Shown here in pieces: positions 8,418 to 16,642 of a stretch of 35,869 nt of DNA; positions within the stretch are counted from its first letter, which is position 1, and the number at the start of each line of letters is the position of its first letter. The stretch spans positions 1 through 35,869 of the forward strand of contig DATHAO010000009.1 in the NCBI GenBank assembly GCA_035296625.1, given 5' to 3'. Source of the DNA: DATCLS01 sp035296625. Lineage in GTDB: Bacteria > Actinomycetota > Acidimicrobiia > Acidimicrobiales > VFJN01. Made by a program: the position numbers and the translations under genes. The notes under the pieces were generated by a model. The model saw only the letters and a program-made list of their open reading frames with translations. It did not search any database and was not told the DNA's origin.

Positions 8418-10069
8418 GGCTGCATGGGCAGCTGCATCCCGGTGGCGCGGGCGACGCGGAGGGCCTCCGGGTAGCCGGCGTCGGCGTGGCGTGCGACGCC
8501 GGTGCCCGGGTCGTTGGAGAGGACCCGCTCGAGCTTCTGGGCCGACAGGTCGCTGCCGTCGGCCACGACCACCATGCCGGCGTGGATGGACCGACCGATG
8601 CCCACCCCGCCGCCGTGGTGCAGCGACACCCAGCTGGCGCCGCTGGCCGTGTTCAGCAGCGCGTTGAGCAGGGGCCAGTCGGCGATGGCGTCCGAGCCGT
8701 CGCGCATGGCCTCGGTCTCCCGGTAGGGGGAGGCCACCGAGCCCGAGTCGAGGTGGTCGCGCCCGATGACGATGGGCGCACGCACGTCGCCGCGGGCGAC
8801 GAGCTCGTTGAACCGCAGCCCCACGCGGTGGCGCTCGCCGTAGCCGAGCCAGCAGATGCGGGCCGGGAGCCCCTGGAACGCGACCCGATCCGACGCCAGG
8901 CGGATCCATCGGGCCAGCACCTCGTTGTCGGGGAGCTCGTCGAGGACGGCCTTGTCGGTCGCGCCGATGTCGGCCGGATCGCCTGACAGCGCCGCCCACC
9001 GGAACGGCCCCTTGCCCTCGCAGAACAGCGGCCGGATGTAGGCGGGCATGAAGCCGGGGTAGTCGAAGGACCGCGAGAATCCCCCGAGCTGGGCCTCCCG
9101 CCGCAGGCTGTTGCCGTAGTCGAAGACCTCGGCGCCCCGATCGAGGAACGCGACCATCGCCTCGCAGTGCCGGGCCATCGAGGCGCGGGCCCGCGTCGTG
9201 TAGCCGGCGGCGTCGCGGCCGCGCATCTCGTCCGCCTCCCCGAGCGAGAGGCCGGCGGGGACGTAGCTGAGCGGGTCGTGAGCGGGCGTCTGGTCGGTGA
9301 CGATGTCGATCGGGGCGTCGATCGCGGCGAGGCGGGGCAGGACCTCGGCGGCGTTGCCCGGAAGACCGATCGACAGGGGACGCCGGTCGGCCCGAGCCGC
9401 CTCGGCCCACCTCAGGGCGTCGTCGATGTCGTCGGCCACGACGTCGAGATAGCGGGTCTCGAGCCGGCGCCGGATGCGGTGGGGGTCGACTTCGACGACC
9501 AGCGCGACACCGCCGTTCATGGTGACCGCCAGCGGCTGCGCGCCGCCCATGCCACCGAGGCCGGCCGTGAGCGTCACGGTGCCGGCCAGCGTGCCGCTGA
9601 AGCGGCGCTCCGCGATGGCCGAGAAGCACTCGTAGGTGCCCTGCAGGATCCCCTGCGTCCCGATGTAGATCCAGGACCCGGCGGTCATCTGGCCGTACAT
9701 CGTCAGCCCCAGCGCCTCCAGCCGGCGGAACTCGTCCCACGTCGCCCAGTCGGGCACCAGGTTGGCGTTGGCGATCAGCACCCGCGGCGCCCACTCGTGG
9801 GTACGGAACACCGCCACGGGCTTGCCCGACTGGACGAGCAGGGTCTCGTCGTCCTCGAGCTCGCGGAGGGTGGCCACGATGGCGTCGAACGCCTCCCAGC
9901 TCCGGGCCGCCCGACCCGTCCCGCCGTAGACGACGAGGTCCTGAGGCCGCTCGGCGACGTCGGGGTCGAGGTTGTTCATCAGCATGCGGAGGGCGCCTTC
10001 CTGGGCCCAGCCCTTGCACGTGCGGGCCGGTCCGCGGGGCGCCCGGACGGTGCGGTGTGCGTCAGACAA
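8414..10069 (-). CDS. hutU: urocanate hydratase (urocanase)
   Basis: A protein of 551 residues, the standard length. It adds water to urocanate, giving 4-imidazolone-5-propionate, using tightly bound NAD+. Typical segments: CKGWAQEGALRMLMNNLDP at the N-terminus, VVYGGTGRAARSWEAFD, TGGLGGMGGAQP-like NAD-binding glycines (GLGGMGGAQPLAV), ICWLGYGERHR and VSLHHGGGVGIGRSIHAG. The start is a TTG at 10069: family members retain the residues before the internal ATGs, and no ATG or GTG lies earlier in frame. It overlaps the hutH stop by eight bases. Confidence 0.96.
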   Translation of the reverse strand: MSDAHRTVRAPRGPARTCKGWAQEGALRMLMNNLDPDVAERPQDLVVYGGTGRAARSWEAFDAIVATLRELEDDETLLVQSGKPVAVFRTHEWAPRVLIANANLVPDWATWDEFRRLEALGLTMYGQMTAGSWIYIGTQGILQGTYECFSAIAERRFSGTLAGTVTLTAGLGGMGGAQPLAVTMNGGVALVVEVDPHRIRRRLETRYLDVVADDIDDALRWAEAARADRRPLSIGLPGNAAEVLPRLAAIDAPIDIVTDQTPAHDPLSYVPAGLSLGEADEMRGRDAAGYTTRARASMARHCEAMVAFLDRGAEVFDYGNSLRREAQLGGFSRSFDYPGFMPAYIRPLFCEGKGPFRWAALSGDPADIGATDKAVLDELPDNEVLARWIRLASDRVAFQGLPARICWLGYGERHRVGLRFNELVARGDVRAPIVIGRDHLDSGSVASPYRETEAMRDGSDAIADWPLLNALLNTASGASWVSLHHGGGVGIGRSIHAGMVVVADGSDLSAQKLERVLSNDPGTGVARHADAGYPEALRVARATGMQLPMQP

Positions 10070-11546
10070 GGGCTCCGACCTCCTGCTCGGCCGCCCTCAC
10101 GATGGTCCCGTCGGCGACCAGCTCGGCCGCGGCCGCCAGCTCCGGGGCGACGGGGCGGTCGGGCCCCGGACCGCCCACCCCGGCGAGCCGGAGCGCGTCG
10201 CGCGCCGCCCGCGTGCCGGCGGCGGAAGCGAGCGGCGCCCGCAGGTCGAGGCCCCGGGCCGCGGTCACCAGCTCGATCGCCAGCACCTTCGCCAGATGTG
10301 ACAGCGCGGTGCGGAGCTTGCGGGCGGCCGACCAGCCCATCGACACGTGGTCCTCCTGCATGGCCGAGGTCGGCACGTTGTCGACGCTCGCCGGGACGGC
10401 GAGCCGGCGGCACTCGGCGACCAGGGCGGCGGCGGTGTACTGGCCGATCATGAGGCCGCTGTCCACGCCGGGCTCATGCGCCAGGAACGGCGGCAGCCCG
10501 TGGCTGCGGGATGCGTCCAGGAACCGGTCGGTGCGACGCTCGCTCATGCCGGCGACGTCGGCGACGACGATGGCCAGCAGGTCGCAGGCGTACGCCAGCG
10601 GCGCGCCGTGGAAGTTGCCCACCGACTCGACGCGTCCATCCGCCAGAACCACCGGGTTGTCGATGGCCGATTCGAGCTCGCGCTCAGCGACGGCCTCGGC
10701 GAACGCGAGGGCGTCGCGGGCCGCGCCGTGCACCTGGGGCGCGCACCGCAGCGAGTAGGCGTCCTGGACCCGGGGGTCGCCCGTCCGATGCGAGGCGACG
10801 ATGGCCGAGCCGGCCAACAGCGTGGCGATGTTGGCGGCCGAGGCCTGCTGGCCCGGCTGCGGCCGCAGGCCGACGAGATCGGGGGCGAACGGCCGGTCCG
10901 TGCCGAGGAGGCCCTCCACGCTCATGGCCGCGGCCACGTCGGCCGCCCGCAGCAGCGCGCCCAGGTCGGCGCAGGCCAGCACGAGCATGCCGAGCATGCC
11001 CTCGGTGCCGTTGACGAGCGCCAGGCCCTCCTTCGCCTGCAGCGGCAGCTCCAGCGCCGACGCGACGTGGGCCAGCGGCGCCAGGTCGCCGCTGCACCCG
11101 AGCGAGCCGAACTCGGGGACCTCCGGCACCGGGCCCACCGACAGCAGGCGCAGCAGGGCCTCGGCCAGCTCCGGCCGGGCGCCTGTGATGCCGGTGGCGA
11201 GCGTGCGCGCCCGCAGCAGGATCATCGCCCGGACCACCTCGGGCTCGACCGGGTCACCCATGCCGGCGGCGTGCGACACGATGAGCGATCGCTGGAGCCG
11301 GTCGCGTCGGTCGGGAGGGATGGGCGTCGTCGCCAGGCCCCCGAACCCGGTCGAGACGCCGTACACGGGCTGGTCGGAGGTGACCATGGCATCGACGTGC
11401 TTGCGGGTGGCCGCCATCGCGGAGATGGCCTCGTCGGAGATCTCGACGGCAACGCCGTCCCGGGCGACGGCCACGACGTCGTCCCTGGTCAAGGCCCACG
11501 GGCCGAGCACGACCGGCACGGGCCCGACGGTACTCGCCAAAGGCAT
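10062..11546 (-). CDS. hutH: histidine ammonia-lyase
   Basis: A protein of 494 residues from ATG 11546 with GGGGTGA just upstream; an open frame continues to 12152 but that is antisense of the divergent gene. It deaminates L-histidine to urocanate and ammonia. Visible motifs: YGVSTGFGGLA, FGSLGCSGDLAPLAH, QDAYSLRCAPQVHGAARDAL, ESAIDNP and NFHGAPLAYACDLL. The MIO cofactor tripeptide is Cys-Ser-Gly (151-153) instead of the common Ala-Ser-Gly. The PROSITE pattern for this family allows C here, so activity is still expected. It is the first gene of the minus-strand hut operon; a promoter should lie in 11547-11612, shared with the divergent DUF1214 gene, but no clear operator was seen. Confidence 0.96.
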   Translation of the reverse strand: MPLASTVGPVPVVLGPWALTRDDVVAVARDGVAVEISDEAISAMAATRKHVDAMVTSDQPVYGVSTGFGGLATTPIPPDRRDRLQRSLIVSHAAGMGDPVEPEVVRAMILLRARTLATGITGARPELAEALLRLLSVGPVPEVPEFGSLGCSGDLAPLAHVASALELPLQAKEGLALVNGTEGMLGMLVLACADLGALLRAADVAAAMSVEGLLGTDRPFAPDLVGLRPQPGQQASAANIATLLAGSAIVASHRTGDPRVQDAYSLRCAPQVHGAARDALAFAEAVAERELESAIDNPVVLADGRVESVGNFHGAPLAYACDLLAIVVADVAGMSERRTDRFLDASRSHGLPPFLAHEPGVDSGLMIGQYTAAALVAECRRLAVPASVDNVPTSAMQEDHVSMGWSAARKLRTALSHLAKVLAIELVTAARGLDLRAPLASAAGTRAARDALRLAGVGGPGPDRPVAPELAAAAELVADGTIVRAAEQEVGALV

Positions 11547-11612
11547 GTCACCCCGCCGTGCCGTTCCGTGGCTGCAGCGGAGCCCGGGGAACGCGGGGGC
11601 TAGGGTGCCTCC

Positions 11613-12767
11613 GTGCGCACCCCGGAACCGCTGGAGACGGCGCACGACGACCCGGTGACGGAGAGCCGAGCCGCCTTCGACGACCTGCTCGCCGCCCTGC
11701 GCACGGTGGGCGACCGCTTCGCCGGGCCCGAGTGGGGGCTGAGCGACCGCACGGATGTCGCCGAGGCTCTGCGGGTCATCGTGCACCTGCTCGGCACCGG
11801 CATCGAGGTCCAGTTCGAGGACGACGCCGCGCACCCGGTGTTCCGCGCCATCGTCACACCGTGGCGCAAGGCGCTCGGCGACAACGCCGATGCCCGCTAT
11901 CACGACGCGGCCGTCCACCCGGCCGGCACCTACCGGGTGCGGGGCCGCACGGCCGGGGCCGCGTACGTGTCGTTCACCGTCGAGGCCGGCGGCGACGACG
12001 GTGCGTTCCCGTCGCGTACGGCGGGGTTGCTCAACGACACCGGGTTCGACCTGGCGGACGACGGCTCGTTCGAGATCACGCTGGGCGGCCCACACCGGCA
12101 CCGGGGATGGCTGGCCCTTCCCGAGGACGCCAGCCGGATCACGGTGCGCCACTACTGGGAGGAGACCGCCTCACCCAACGTGCCGCCGGCGCCGGACCTG
12201 GGCCTGACCATCGAGTTGGTGGAGGGCGACGTGCCTTCGGCGCCGGCCGCACCGACCGATCGCTCGGTCGCGTCGGCGATCCGCCGGGTCGCCACGTTCG
12301 TGCGCAGCCGTACCCTCGACACGATCGCCAAGCCGGGGGAGGGTGATGCCCCCGCGTTCGTGTCGCGGGTGCCGCACGTCTTCCCCCCGCCCGTGCGCCC
12401 GGGGGCCCACGCCCTCGCCGCGGCCGACGCGGCCTACAGCATGGCGCCGTACCTGCTCGACCCCGACGACGCGCTGGTCATGCGGGCGCGCTGGCCGCGC
12501 TGCCGGTGCGCCAACGTCTCGCTGTGGAACCGCCAGCTCCAGACGTTCGACTACCTCCGCCACCCGGTGAGCCTCAATCGCGTGCAGGCCGTGGCCGATC
12601 CGGACGGCGGCCTCACCATGGTCATCGCCCACCGCGACCCCGGCGTCCCGAACTGGCTCTCGACCGAGGGGCGACCGTTCGGGTTGGTGTTCTGGCGGTT
12701 CATGCTCCCCGACGGGCCGATCGACACGCCCACCGCCGAGGTCGTCCCCGTCGAGTCGCTGGCGTAG
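11613..12767 (+). CDS. DUF1214 domain-containing protein
   Basis: A protein of 384 residues from GTG 11613; the site before it is weak, and another start a few codons later cannot be excluded. The C-terminal third has the DUF1214 pattern: SLWNRQLQTFDYLRH, then VIAHRDPGVPNWLSTEG and FWRFMLPDG. The middle part (YRVRGRTAGAAYVSFTVEAG) forms a beta-rich region common in these proteins. DUF1214/DUF1254 proteins have no firmly established biochemical role. No signal peptide is visible. It is divergent from hutH with a 66-base gap and convergent with the sulfotransferase. Confidence 0.85.
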   Translation: MRTPEPLETAHDDPVTESRAAFDDLLAALRTVGDRFAGPEWGLSDRTDVAEALRVIVHLLGTGIEVQFEDDAAHPVFRAIVTPWRKALGDNADARYHDAAVHPAGTYRVRGRTAGAAYVSFTVEAGGDDGAFPSRTAGLLNDTGFDLADDGSFEITLGGPHRHRGWLALPEDASRITVRHYWEETASPNVPPAPDLGLTIELVEGDVPSAPAAPTDRSVASAIRRVATFVRSRTLDTIAKPGEGDAPAFVSRVPHVFPPPVRPGAHALAAADAAYSMAPYLLDPDDALVMRARWPRCRCANVSLWNRQLQTFDYLRHPVSLNRVQAVADPDGGLTMVIAHRDPGVPNWLSTEGRPFGLVFWRFMLPDGPIDTPTAEVVPVESLA

Positions 12768-12795
12768 GTCACGACGCGCCGGGACTCGGCCGCTC

Positions 12796-14034
12796 TCAGG
12801 CGCCCTCGGCCGGCACGTCGAAGTGGCCCATGTATGGCGCGAGATCGGTGCGAAGCTTCCGGGCGTCGAAGCCCCACTCCTCGGCGGTGTAGTGATGGGT
12901 GCCGTGCTTGCCGCGTGGCTTGGCGGCGACGTAGCGGGTGACGGCCTCGCGGTGCTCGTCCGACAGCTCGCGTCCGATCGCCCGGTACGCCGTCGCGATC
13001 GCCGCCACCGGGTCGACCATGAGGTCGCCGAACCGCACGTCGCCGTAGGTGCCGGGAAGCGTCCGCTCGGAGCGCCGGCGGGCGATGGTGTTGAGGGCGT
13101 CGGCGAACAGGGCACCGATCAGCGACGAGAGGATGTCGAGGTCGACGTGATCGGTGCGCAGCCACTGGACCATGGCCGTCGTGCTCACCGTGGACGGCAT
13201 GGTGCGCGCCGGGTCGCGGTGCGTCAGCACGACGCAGGCGTCCGGGTAGGCCGCGAGGAGGTCGTCGAGCATGAAGACGTAGGCGGGCGTCTTGAGCAGC
13301 CAGCGCCGCGGCGGCCGGCCGTGCTGCACGGTCTGGAGCAAGGTCCGGTGGAACGCGAGGTCGGCCACCACGTCGGGCTGCCACGCGCCCTGGTCGGTCA
13401 GCGCCATCGCCCAGTGGCTGCCGGCGAACGACGGGGCGCAGATGGTGATGCACTCCACGGGCAGGTCAGACCGCAGCTCGTGGATGGCCGCGAACTCGGG
13501 TTGGACGTCCGCCCACAGCTCCTGCTCGGCCTCGGTCATCACCCGGCGCTCGTCGTCGCCCGTGCCGGCGGGCGGGGCCGGGTGGAGCACGTCCGTGGCG
13601 ACGGGGGTGCGCAGCCCGGGGTCGAGTCCGAGCAGCTCGAACAGGATCGTCGTGCCCGAGCGCGCAGGACCGGTGACGATCACCGGGGCCTCGATCACCT
13701 CCTCTGCGATCGACGGGTCGGTCCGCCGGCGGTCCCCTAGGAGGAACCGTGTGCGCAGGCAGCGCAGTAGCTCCTCCCGGGTCATGAGCCGGCCGACGAC
13801 GTGCAAGTCGCTGCCGTTCACGGCGTCGACGAGGGCGCGCAGGCGCACTTCCCAGTCTCCGTCCCCGAGGTCGAGCGGTTCCGCGATGCCGGTGGACGCC
13901 TGCGCCTGCTCGATCAGCCCGTCCGCGTCGATGGGCACGAGGCGGCGCGGGCCGCCCGACGCGGGCCCCATCGCGTTCACCCGTCGCACCCAGTCCGGCC
14001 GCCGATACCTGTCCCTCATCGGTGTCAGCGCCAT
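12796..14034 (-). CDS. sulfotransferase family protein
   Basis: A protein of 412 residues from ATG 14034. The 5'-phosphosulfate loop is APVIVTGPARSGTTILFELL (about residue 115 on), and the 3'-phosphate-binding segment is VVLTHRDPARTMPSTVS. The C-terminal part (RFGDLMVDPVAAIATAYRAIG) matches the Sulfotransfer_3 group common in actinobacteria. These enzymes move a sulfuryl group from PAPS to a small molecule, lipid or sugar; the acceptor is unknown. A TTG four codons earlier (14046) with GGGAG close before it is an alternative start. It converges on the DUF1214 gene (28 bases between stops). Confidence 0.88.
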   Translation of the reverse strand: MALTPMRDRYRRPDWVRRVNAMGPASGGPRRLVPIDADGLIEQAQASTGIAEPLDLGDGDWEVRLRALVDAVNGSDLHVVGRLMTREELLRCLRTRFLLGDRRRTDPSIAEEVIEAPVIVTGPARSGTTILFELLGLDPGLRTPVATDVLHPAPPAGTGDDERRVMTEAEQELWADVQPEFAAIHELRSDLPVECITICAPSFAGSHWAMALTDQGAWQPDVVADLAFHRTLLQTVQHGRPPRRWLLKTPAYVFMLDDLLAAYPDACVVLTHRDPARTMPSTVSTTAMVQWLRTDHVDLDILSSLIGALFADALNTIARRRSERTLPGTYGDVRFGDLMVDPVAAIATAYRAIGRELSDEHREAVTRYVAAKPRGKHGTHHYTAEEWGFDARKLRTDLAPYMGHFDVPAEGA

Positions 14035-14127
14035 GGGCCGAGTCAATCACTCCCGACGCCCACGTGTGGCAGGGCACGGCCTCGTGGACGGCACGTCCCG
14101 TCGTTGCTCTCCGGGTAGGAGCGTCGC

Positions 14128-14787
14128 TCACTCCGGATCGCGACCCTGCGGCGGCCGCTCCGGGCCGTCTGTGCCCCGGGCGGCGAGGGCGTCGAGGGCT
14201 GCGGCGGTGACACGTTCGGGCGGAGCGGCGCCGTCGACCACGGTGAGCAGGCCCCGCCTGCGATACCGGTCCGCGACCGGTTCGGTCCGGTCGTGGAACG
14301 TCCGGAGGCGGCGCTCGACGGCATCCGGATCGCGGTCGTCGCTCCGGTCGTCGACCCGTCCCGCCAGGCGGGCGCGGGCGAGGTCGTCGGGGAGGGACAG
14401 CAGCACCACCGCGTCGATCGGGTCGCCTCCGCCGGCGTCTGTGAGGGCGTCCGCCTGGCCGAGGTCGCGGGGGAACCCGTCGAGGACGAAGCCGCCGGGC
14501 GCCCGGGCGAGGCACTCGGCCACGGCCGGGACGACCAGGTCGTCGGGGACCAGGGTGCCGCGGTCGAGGTGACGGGCGATCGCCCGCCCCCGCGTCGAGC
14601 CCGAGGCGGCCTCGGCCCGCAGCAGGTCGCCGGTGGAGAGGTGGGGGACGCCGAGGCGCTCGGCGAGGGCGGCGGCCTGCGTGGACTTCCCGGAGCCTGG
14701 CGGCCCGAGGAGCACGAGCCGCCGGCCCGGCGTCGTCGTCGGCCGGGGCTGCGGGTTCCGGCCAGGCCTCGGCGGTCGATCGTCCAT
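14128..14787 (-). CDS. adenylate kinase family nucleoside monophosphate kinase
   Basis: A protein of 219 residues from ATG 14787, preceded by GGCGGG; longer open frames upstream run through unrelated sequence. P-loop GPPGSGKST sits near residue 29, then LSTGDLLRAEAASG (AMP-binding), FVLDGFPRDLGQADAL, and a short lid region with GRVDDRSDDRD and RYRRRG. It interconverts ATP plus AMP and two ADP. The lid is short and lacks zinc-binding cysteines. The usual chromosomal adk lies in the ribosomal protein cluster, so this isolated copy, next to a sulfotransferase that would generate PAP, may be a second or specialised NMP kinase (inference). Confidence 0.85.
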   Translation of the reverse strand: MDDRPPRPGRNPQPRPTTTPGRRLVLLGPPGSGKSTQAAALAERLGVPHLSTGDLLRAEAASGSTRGRAIARHLDRGTLVPDDLVVPAVAECLARAPGGFVLDGFPRDLGQADALTDAGGGDPIDAVVLLSLPDDLARARLAGRVDDRSDDRDPDAVERRLRTFHDRTEPVADRYRRRGLLTVVDGAAPPERVTAAALDALAARGTDGPERPPQGRDPE

Positions 14788-14951
14788 CCCGCCAGCATGC
14801 CTCCTCGCCGCCCCGGGCAACGGGCCGGCGCTCACCCCGACCCCAGGGGGATCGCCCGCATCGTCGTCTTCGGCGACGCCGCCCTCGTCGCGTCCTCTGG
14901 GATGCCACTGGTCCGACGAGCCGGGCGAGGCACATACTAGAACCCAGTCCC

Positions 14952-14964
14952 TAGAATTGAGGTG
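14952..14964 (+). promoter_or_regulatory. candidate -10 element upstream of the NTF2-like gene
   Basis: TAGAAT at 14952-14957 is close to the TATAAT consensus and stands out in this GC-rich window. A direct repeat of CTAGAA (14937-14942 and 14951-14956, 14 bases apart) overlaps it and could bind a regulator. A transcript starting about seven bases downstream would begin at the GTG at 14964, which would allow leaderless translation. No good -35 was seen. Confidence 0.35.
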
Positions 14965-15005
14965 TGCTCGTGGAGCGCGACCGCAACGACGAAAGGTGCC
15001 GGACG

Positions 15006-15437
15006 ATGAAGGCGAACGAGCGGCTCGTGCTCGACATGATCCGAGCGGTGGAGGAGCGCGACCTGGAGCGCGTCCTGGACATCTACGCCCCGGACGTGGA
15101 GTTCGCGTGGCCGCCGTCGCTCCCGGGCTACGGCGGCACGTACCGGGGGTCGGAGGTGTTGGAGATGAACACGGCTTTCGCCGCCACGTGGGATCCCGTG
15201 CAACCAACCGAGGAGGCACGGCAGGTCCACGCGCGGGTCGTCGCCTCGAACGACGACGAGGTCGTCGTCCACTACCACCAGCGGGGCATCGACCCCGACG
15301 GGCGGACCTGCGACAGCGAGGTCATAGGCCTCTACACCGTCGAGGGCGACAAGGTCGCACGGCTGCAGATGTTCTACTTCGACCCCGAGCAGGTCACAGA
15401 CTTCCTCCGCGGGGACGCCGAGCGGCCCGCGACCTGA
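15006..15437 (+). CDS. nuclear transport factor 2 (SnoaL-like) family protein
   Basis: A protein of 143 residues if started at ATG 15006; a GTG at 14964 would add 14 residues and could be a leaderless start. The pattern ERLVLDMIRAVEERDLERVLDIYAPDVEFAWP at the N-terminus, the central VHYHQRGIDPDGR strand and the VARLQMFYFDPEQVTDFL end are typical of the SnoaL/NTF2 cone-shaped fold. Such proteins can be small enzymes (isomerases, cyclases, dehydratases) or ligand-binding proteins; there is no specific evidence here. It stands alone upstream of a TetR gene. Confidence 0.85.
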   Translation: MKANERLVLDMIRAVEERDLERVLDIYAPDVEFAWPPSLPGYGGTYRGSEVLEMNTAFAATWDPVQPTEEARQVHARVVASNDDEVVVHYHQRGIDPDGRTCDSEVIGLYTVEGDKVARLQMFYFDPEQVTDFLRGDAERPAT

Positions 15438-15506
15438 CTCCTGCCCGCCGCCGGCCCACGGCACGCCGGGGCTCGGGCCGCCCGGCGAGCGACGACCAAT
15501 CTCAGC

Positions 15507-15579
15507 GCCGTCGATCGCCGGGAGGTCACGAGCCGTCGATCGCCGGGAGGTCCGAGCCGTCGATCGCCGGGAGGTCCGA
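15507..15579. repeat. three tandem copies of a 24-base repeat upstream of tetR
   Basis: The unit GCCGTCGATCGCCGGGAGGT followed by CCGA occurs at 15507-15531 (with one extra base), 15532-15555 and 15556-15579. Each unit contains the palindromic core CGATCG. It lies in the non-coding gap between the NTF2-like gene and tetR, about 100 bases before the TetR start, so it could be a tandem operator or simply a slippage repeat. Confidence 0.8.
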
Positions 15580-15678
15580 GCCGCCGGCTTCGAGGCCAGG
15601 GGGCGCCGCCATCGCGTGCGTGCCGGCTCGTCGCGAGACCCCGGTCGCCCGACCGGCGACCGGTACGCTGCCGTCGAG

Positions 15679-16293
15679 ATGGGCCGCCCGGCGAAGTTCA
15701 GCGTCGACCAGATCCTCGACACCACGGCGCAGCTCGTCGCCGAGGGCGGGCCGTCGCGAGCAACCGTGGCCGGCATCTCCGATCGCATGGGGGCGCCGAC
15801 GGGTTCGATCTACCACCGGTTCGAGTCGCGCGACCTCCTGCTCGCACGGCTCTGGGTCCGGACCGCCGAGCGAGCCCAGCAGGGCTTCATCGACGCGCTG
15901 CAGAACAGCGACCTCGATGCCGCCGCGCTCGATGCCGCCCTGCACATCCCGCGTTGGGCGCGGGACAACCTCGACGAGGCGACCGTCATGCTGCTGTACA
16001 GGCGGGAGGACCTCGCCGAGCGGTGGCCCGACGAGCTCGGCGACGCCCTCGACCTGCTCCGGTCGAGCGTCGACGACGCCGTGCGATCGTTCGTCCGCCG
16101 CTACTTCGGCCGCGTCAGCAAGTCGGCCATGGACGCCACGACGTTCGCCCTCCTCGACGTCCCCTACGCGGCCGTGCGGCGTCACCTGCTCGCCGGAGAG
16201 CGCCCACCGGCCCTCGTCGACGACCTCGTCGCCACGGCCTCGACGTGCGTGCTGCGCAGCCGGGCCGCCCGCTCGACCGGCGCGTCCGCCTGA
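15679..16293 (+). CDS. TetR/AcrR family transcriptional regulator
   Basis: A protein of 204 residues from ATG 15679; the family-typical start MGRPAKFSVDQILDTTAQLVAEGG is used although an open frame exists from GTG 15616. The helix-turn-helix is at residues 25-50 (ATVAGISDRMGAPTGSIYHRF), followed by ESRDLLLARLW. The remaining helical C-terminal domain would bind a ligand and mediate dimerisation; the ligand is unknown. The 24-base repeats upstream and the divergent or co-oriented neighbours are possible targets, but nothing in the sequence proves it. Confidence 0.9.
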   Translation: MGRPAKFSVDQILDTTAQLVAEGGPSRATVAGISDRMGAPTGSIYHRFESRDLLLARLWVRTAERAQQGFIDALQNSDLDAAALDAALHIPRWARDNLDEATVMLLYRREDLAERWPDELGDALDLLRSSVDDAVRSFVRRYFGRVSKSAMDATTFALLDVPYAAVRRHLLAGERPPALVDDLVATASTCVLRSRAARSTGASA

Positions 16294-16642
16294 CCCGATC
16301 CACGACGTCCCAGGGGGCGCCCCTGTCGGGTCCGCCTGGGGACATGTTCTGGCAGCGCTCCGTTCGTCGCTCGCATCTCTGCGCTGCCAGAACCGGGGCG
16401 TCCCCCTGACCGAGGCACCTGAGCGAAGGCCGGACCAGGACGACGCCGCCCATCCGGCCGACCTGCTCGCCCTCGCCGGGGCGCAGGTGTCGTGTCGGCC
16501 CGATCGGGCCGTTCGACGAGGCGGCCCTTGGCGGCGAGCTCGGTGCAGAGCGCCAGCGCCGTCGTTAGTGGATCGTTGGTGCGGGCGGCGATCCTCCGTC
16601 ACGAGATGCCGCACAGGTCGGCACGCAGGCGAGGGAGCGTTC
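16294..16642. other. 349-base non-coding gap with a large inverted repeat
   Basis: No convincing gene was found between tetR and the LuxR-type gene. The notable content is the inverted repeat at 16310-16408. The distal part (16409-16642) holds the GAGGGAG ribosome binding site of the next gene at 16631-16637 and no recognisable promoter hexamers. Confidence 0.6.
16310..16408. repeat. long interrupted inverted repeat (possible terminator or small hairpin element)
   Basis: Perfect 13-base arms GTTCTGGCAGCGC (16346-16358) and GCGCTGCCAGAAC (16381-16393) enclose a 22-base loop. Outside them a second pair is nearly complementary: AGGGGGCGCCCC (from 16311) and GGGGCGTCCCCCT (to 16407), but with 22 extra bases on the left. 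It starts about 17 bases after the tetR stop, consistent with a terminator, yet has no T-run. Confidence 0.6.

Noticed and set aside
10347..11603. 418-codon plus-strand frame across hutH
   Set aside because: Antisense of hutH, which has complete family motifs on the other strand.
11547..12152. N-terminal extension of hutH to 12152
   Set aside because: It would be antisense to the DUF1214 gene, and HutH has its normal N-terminus at 11546 with a good ribosome binding site.
15507..15579. CRISPR array
   Set aside because: The three repeats are directly adjacent without spacers and no cas gene is present.
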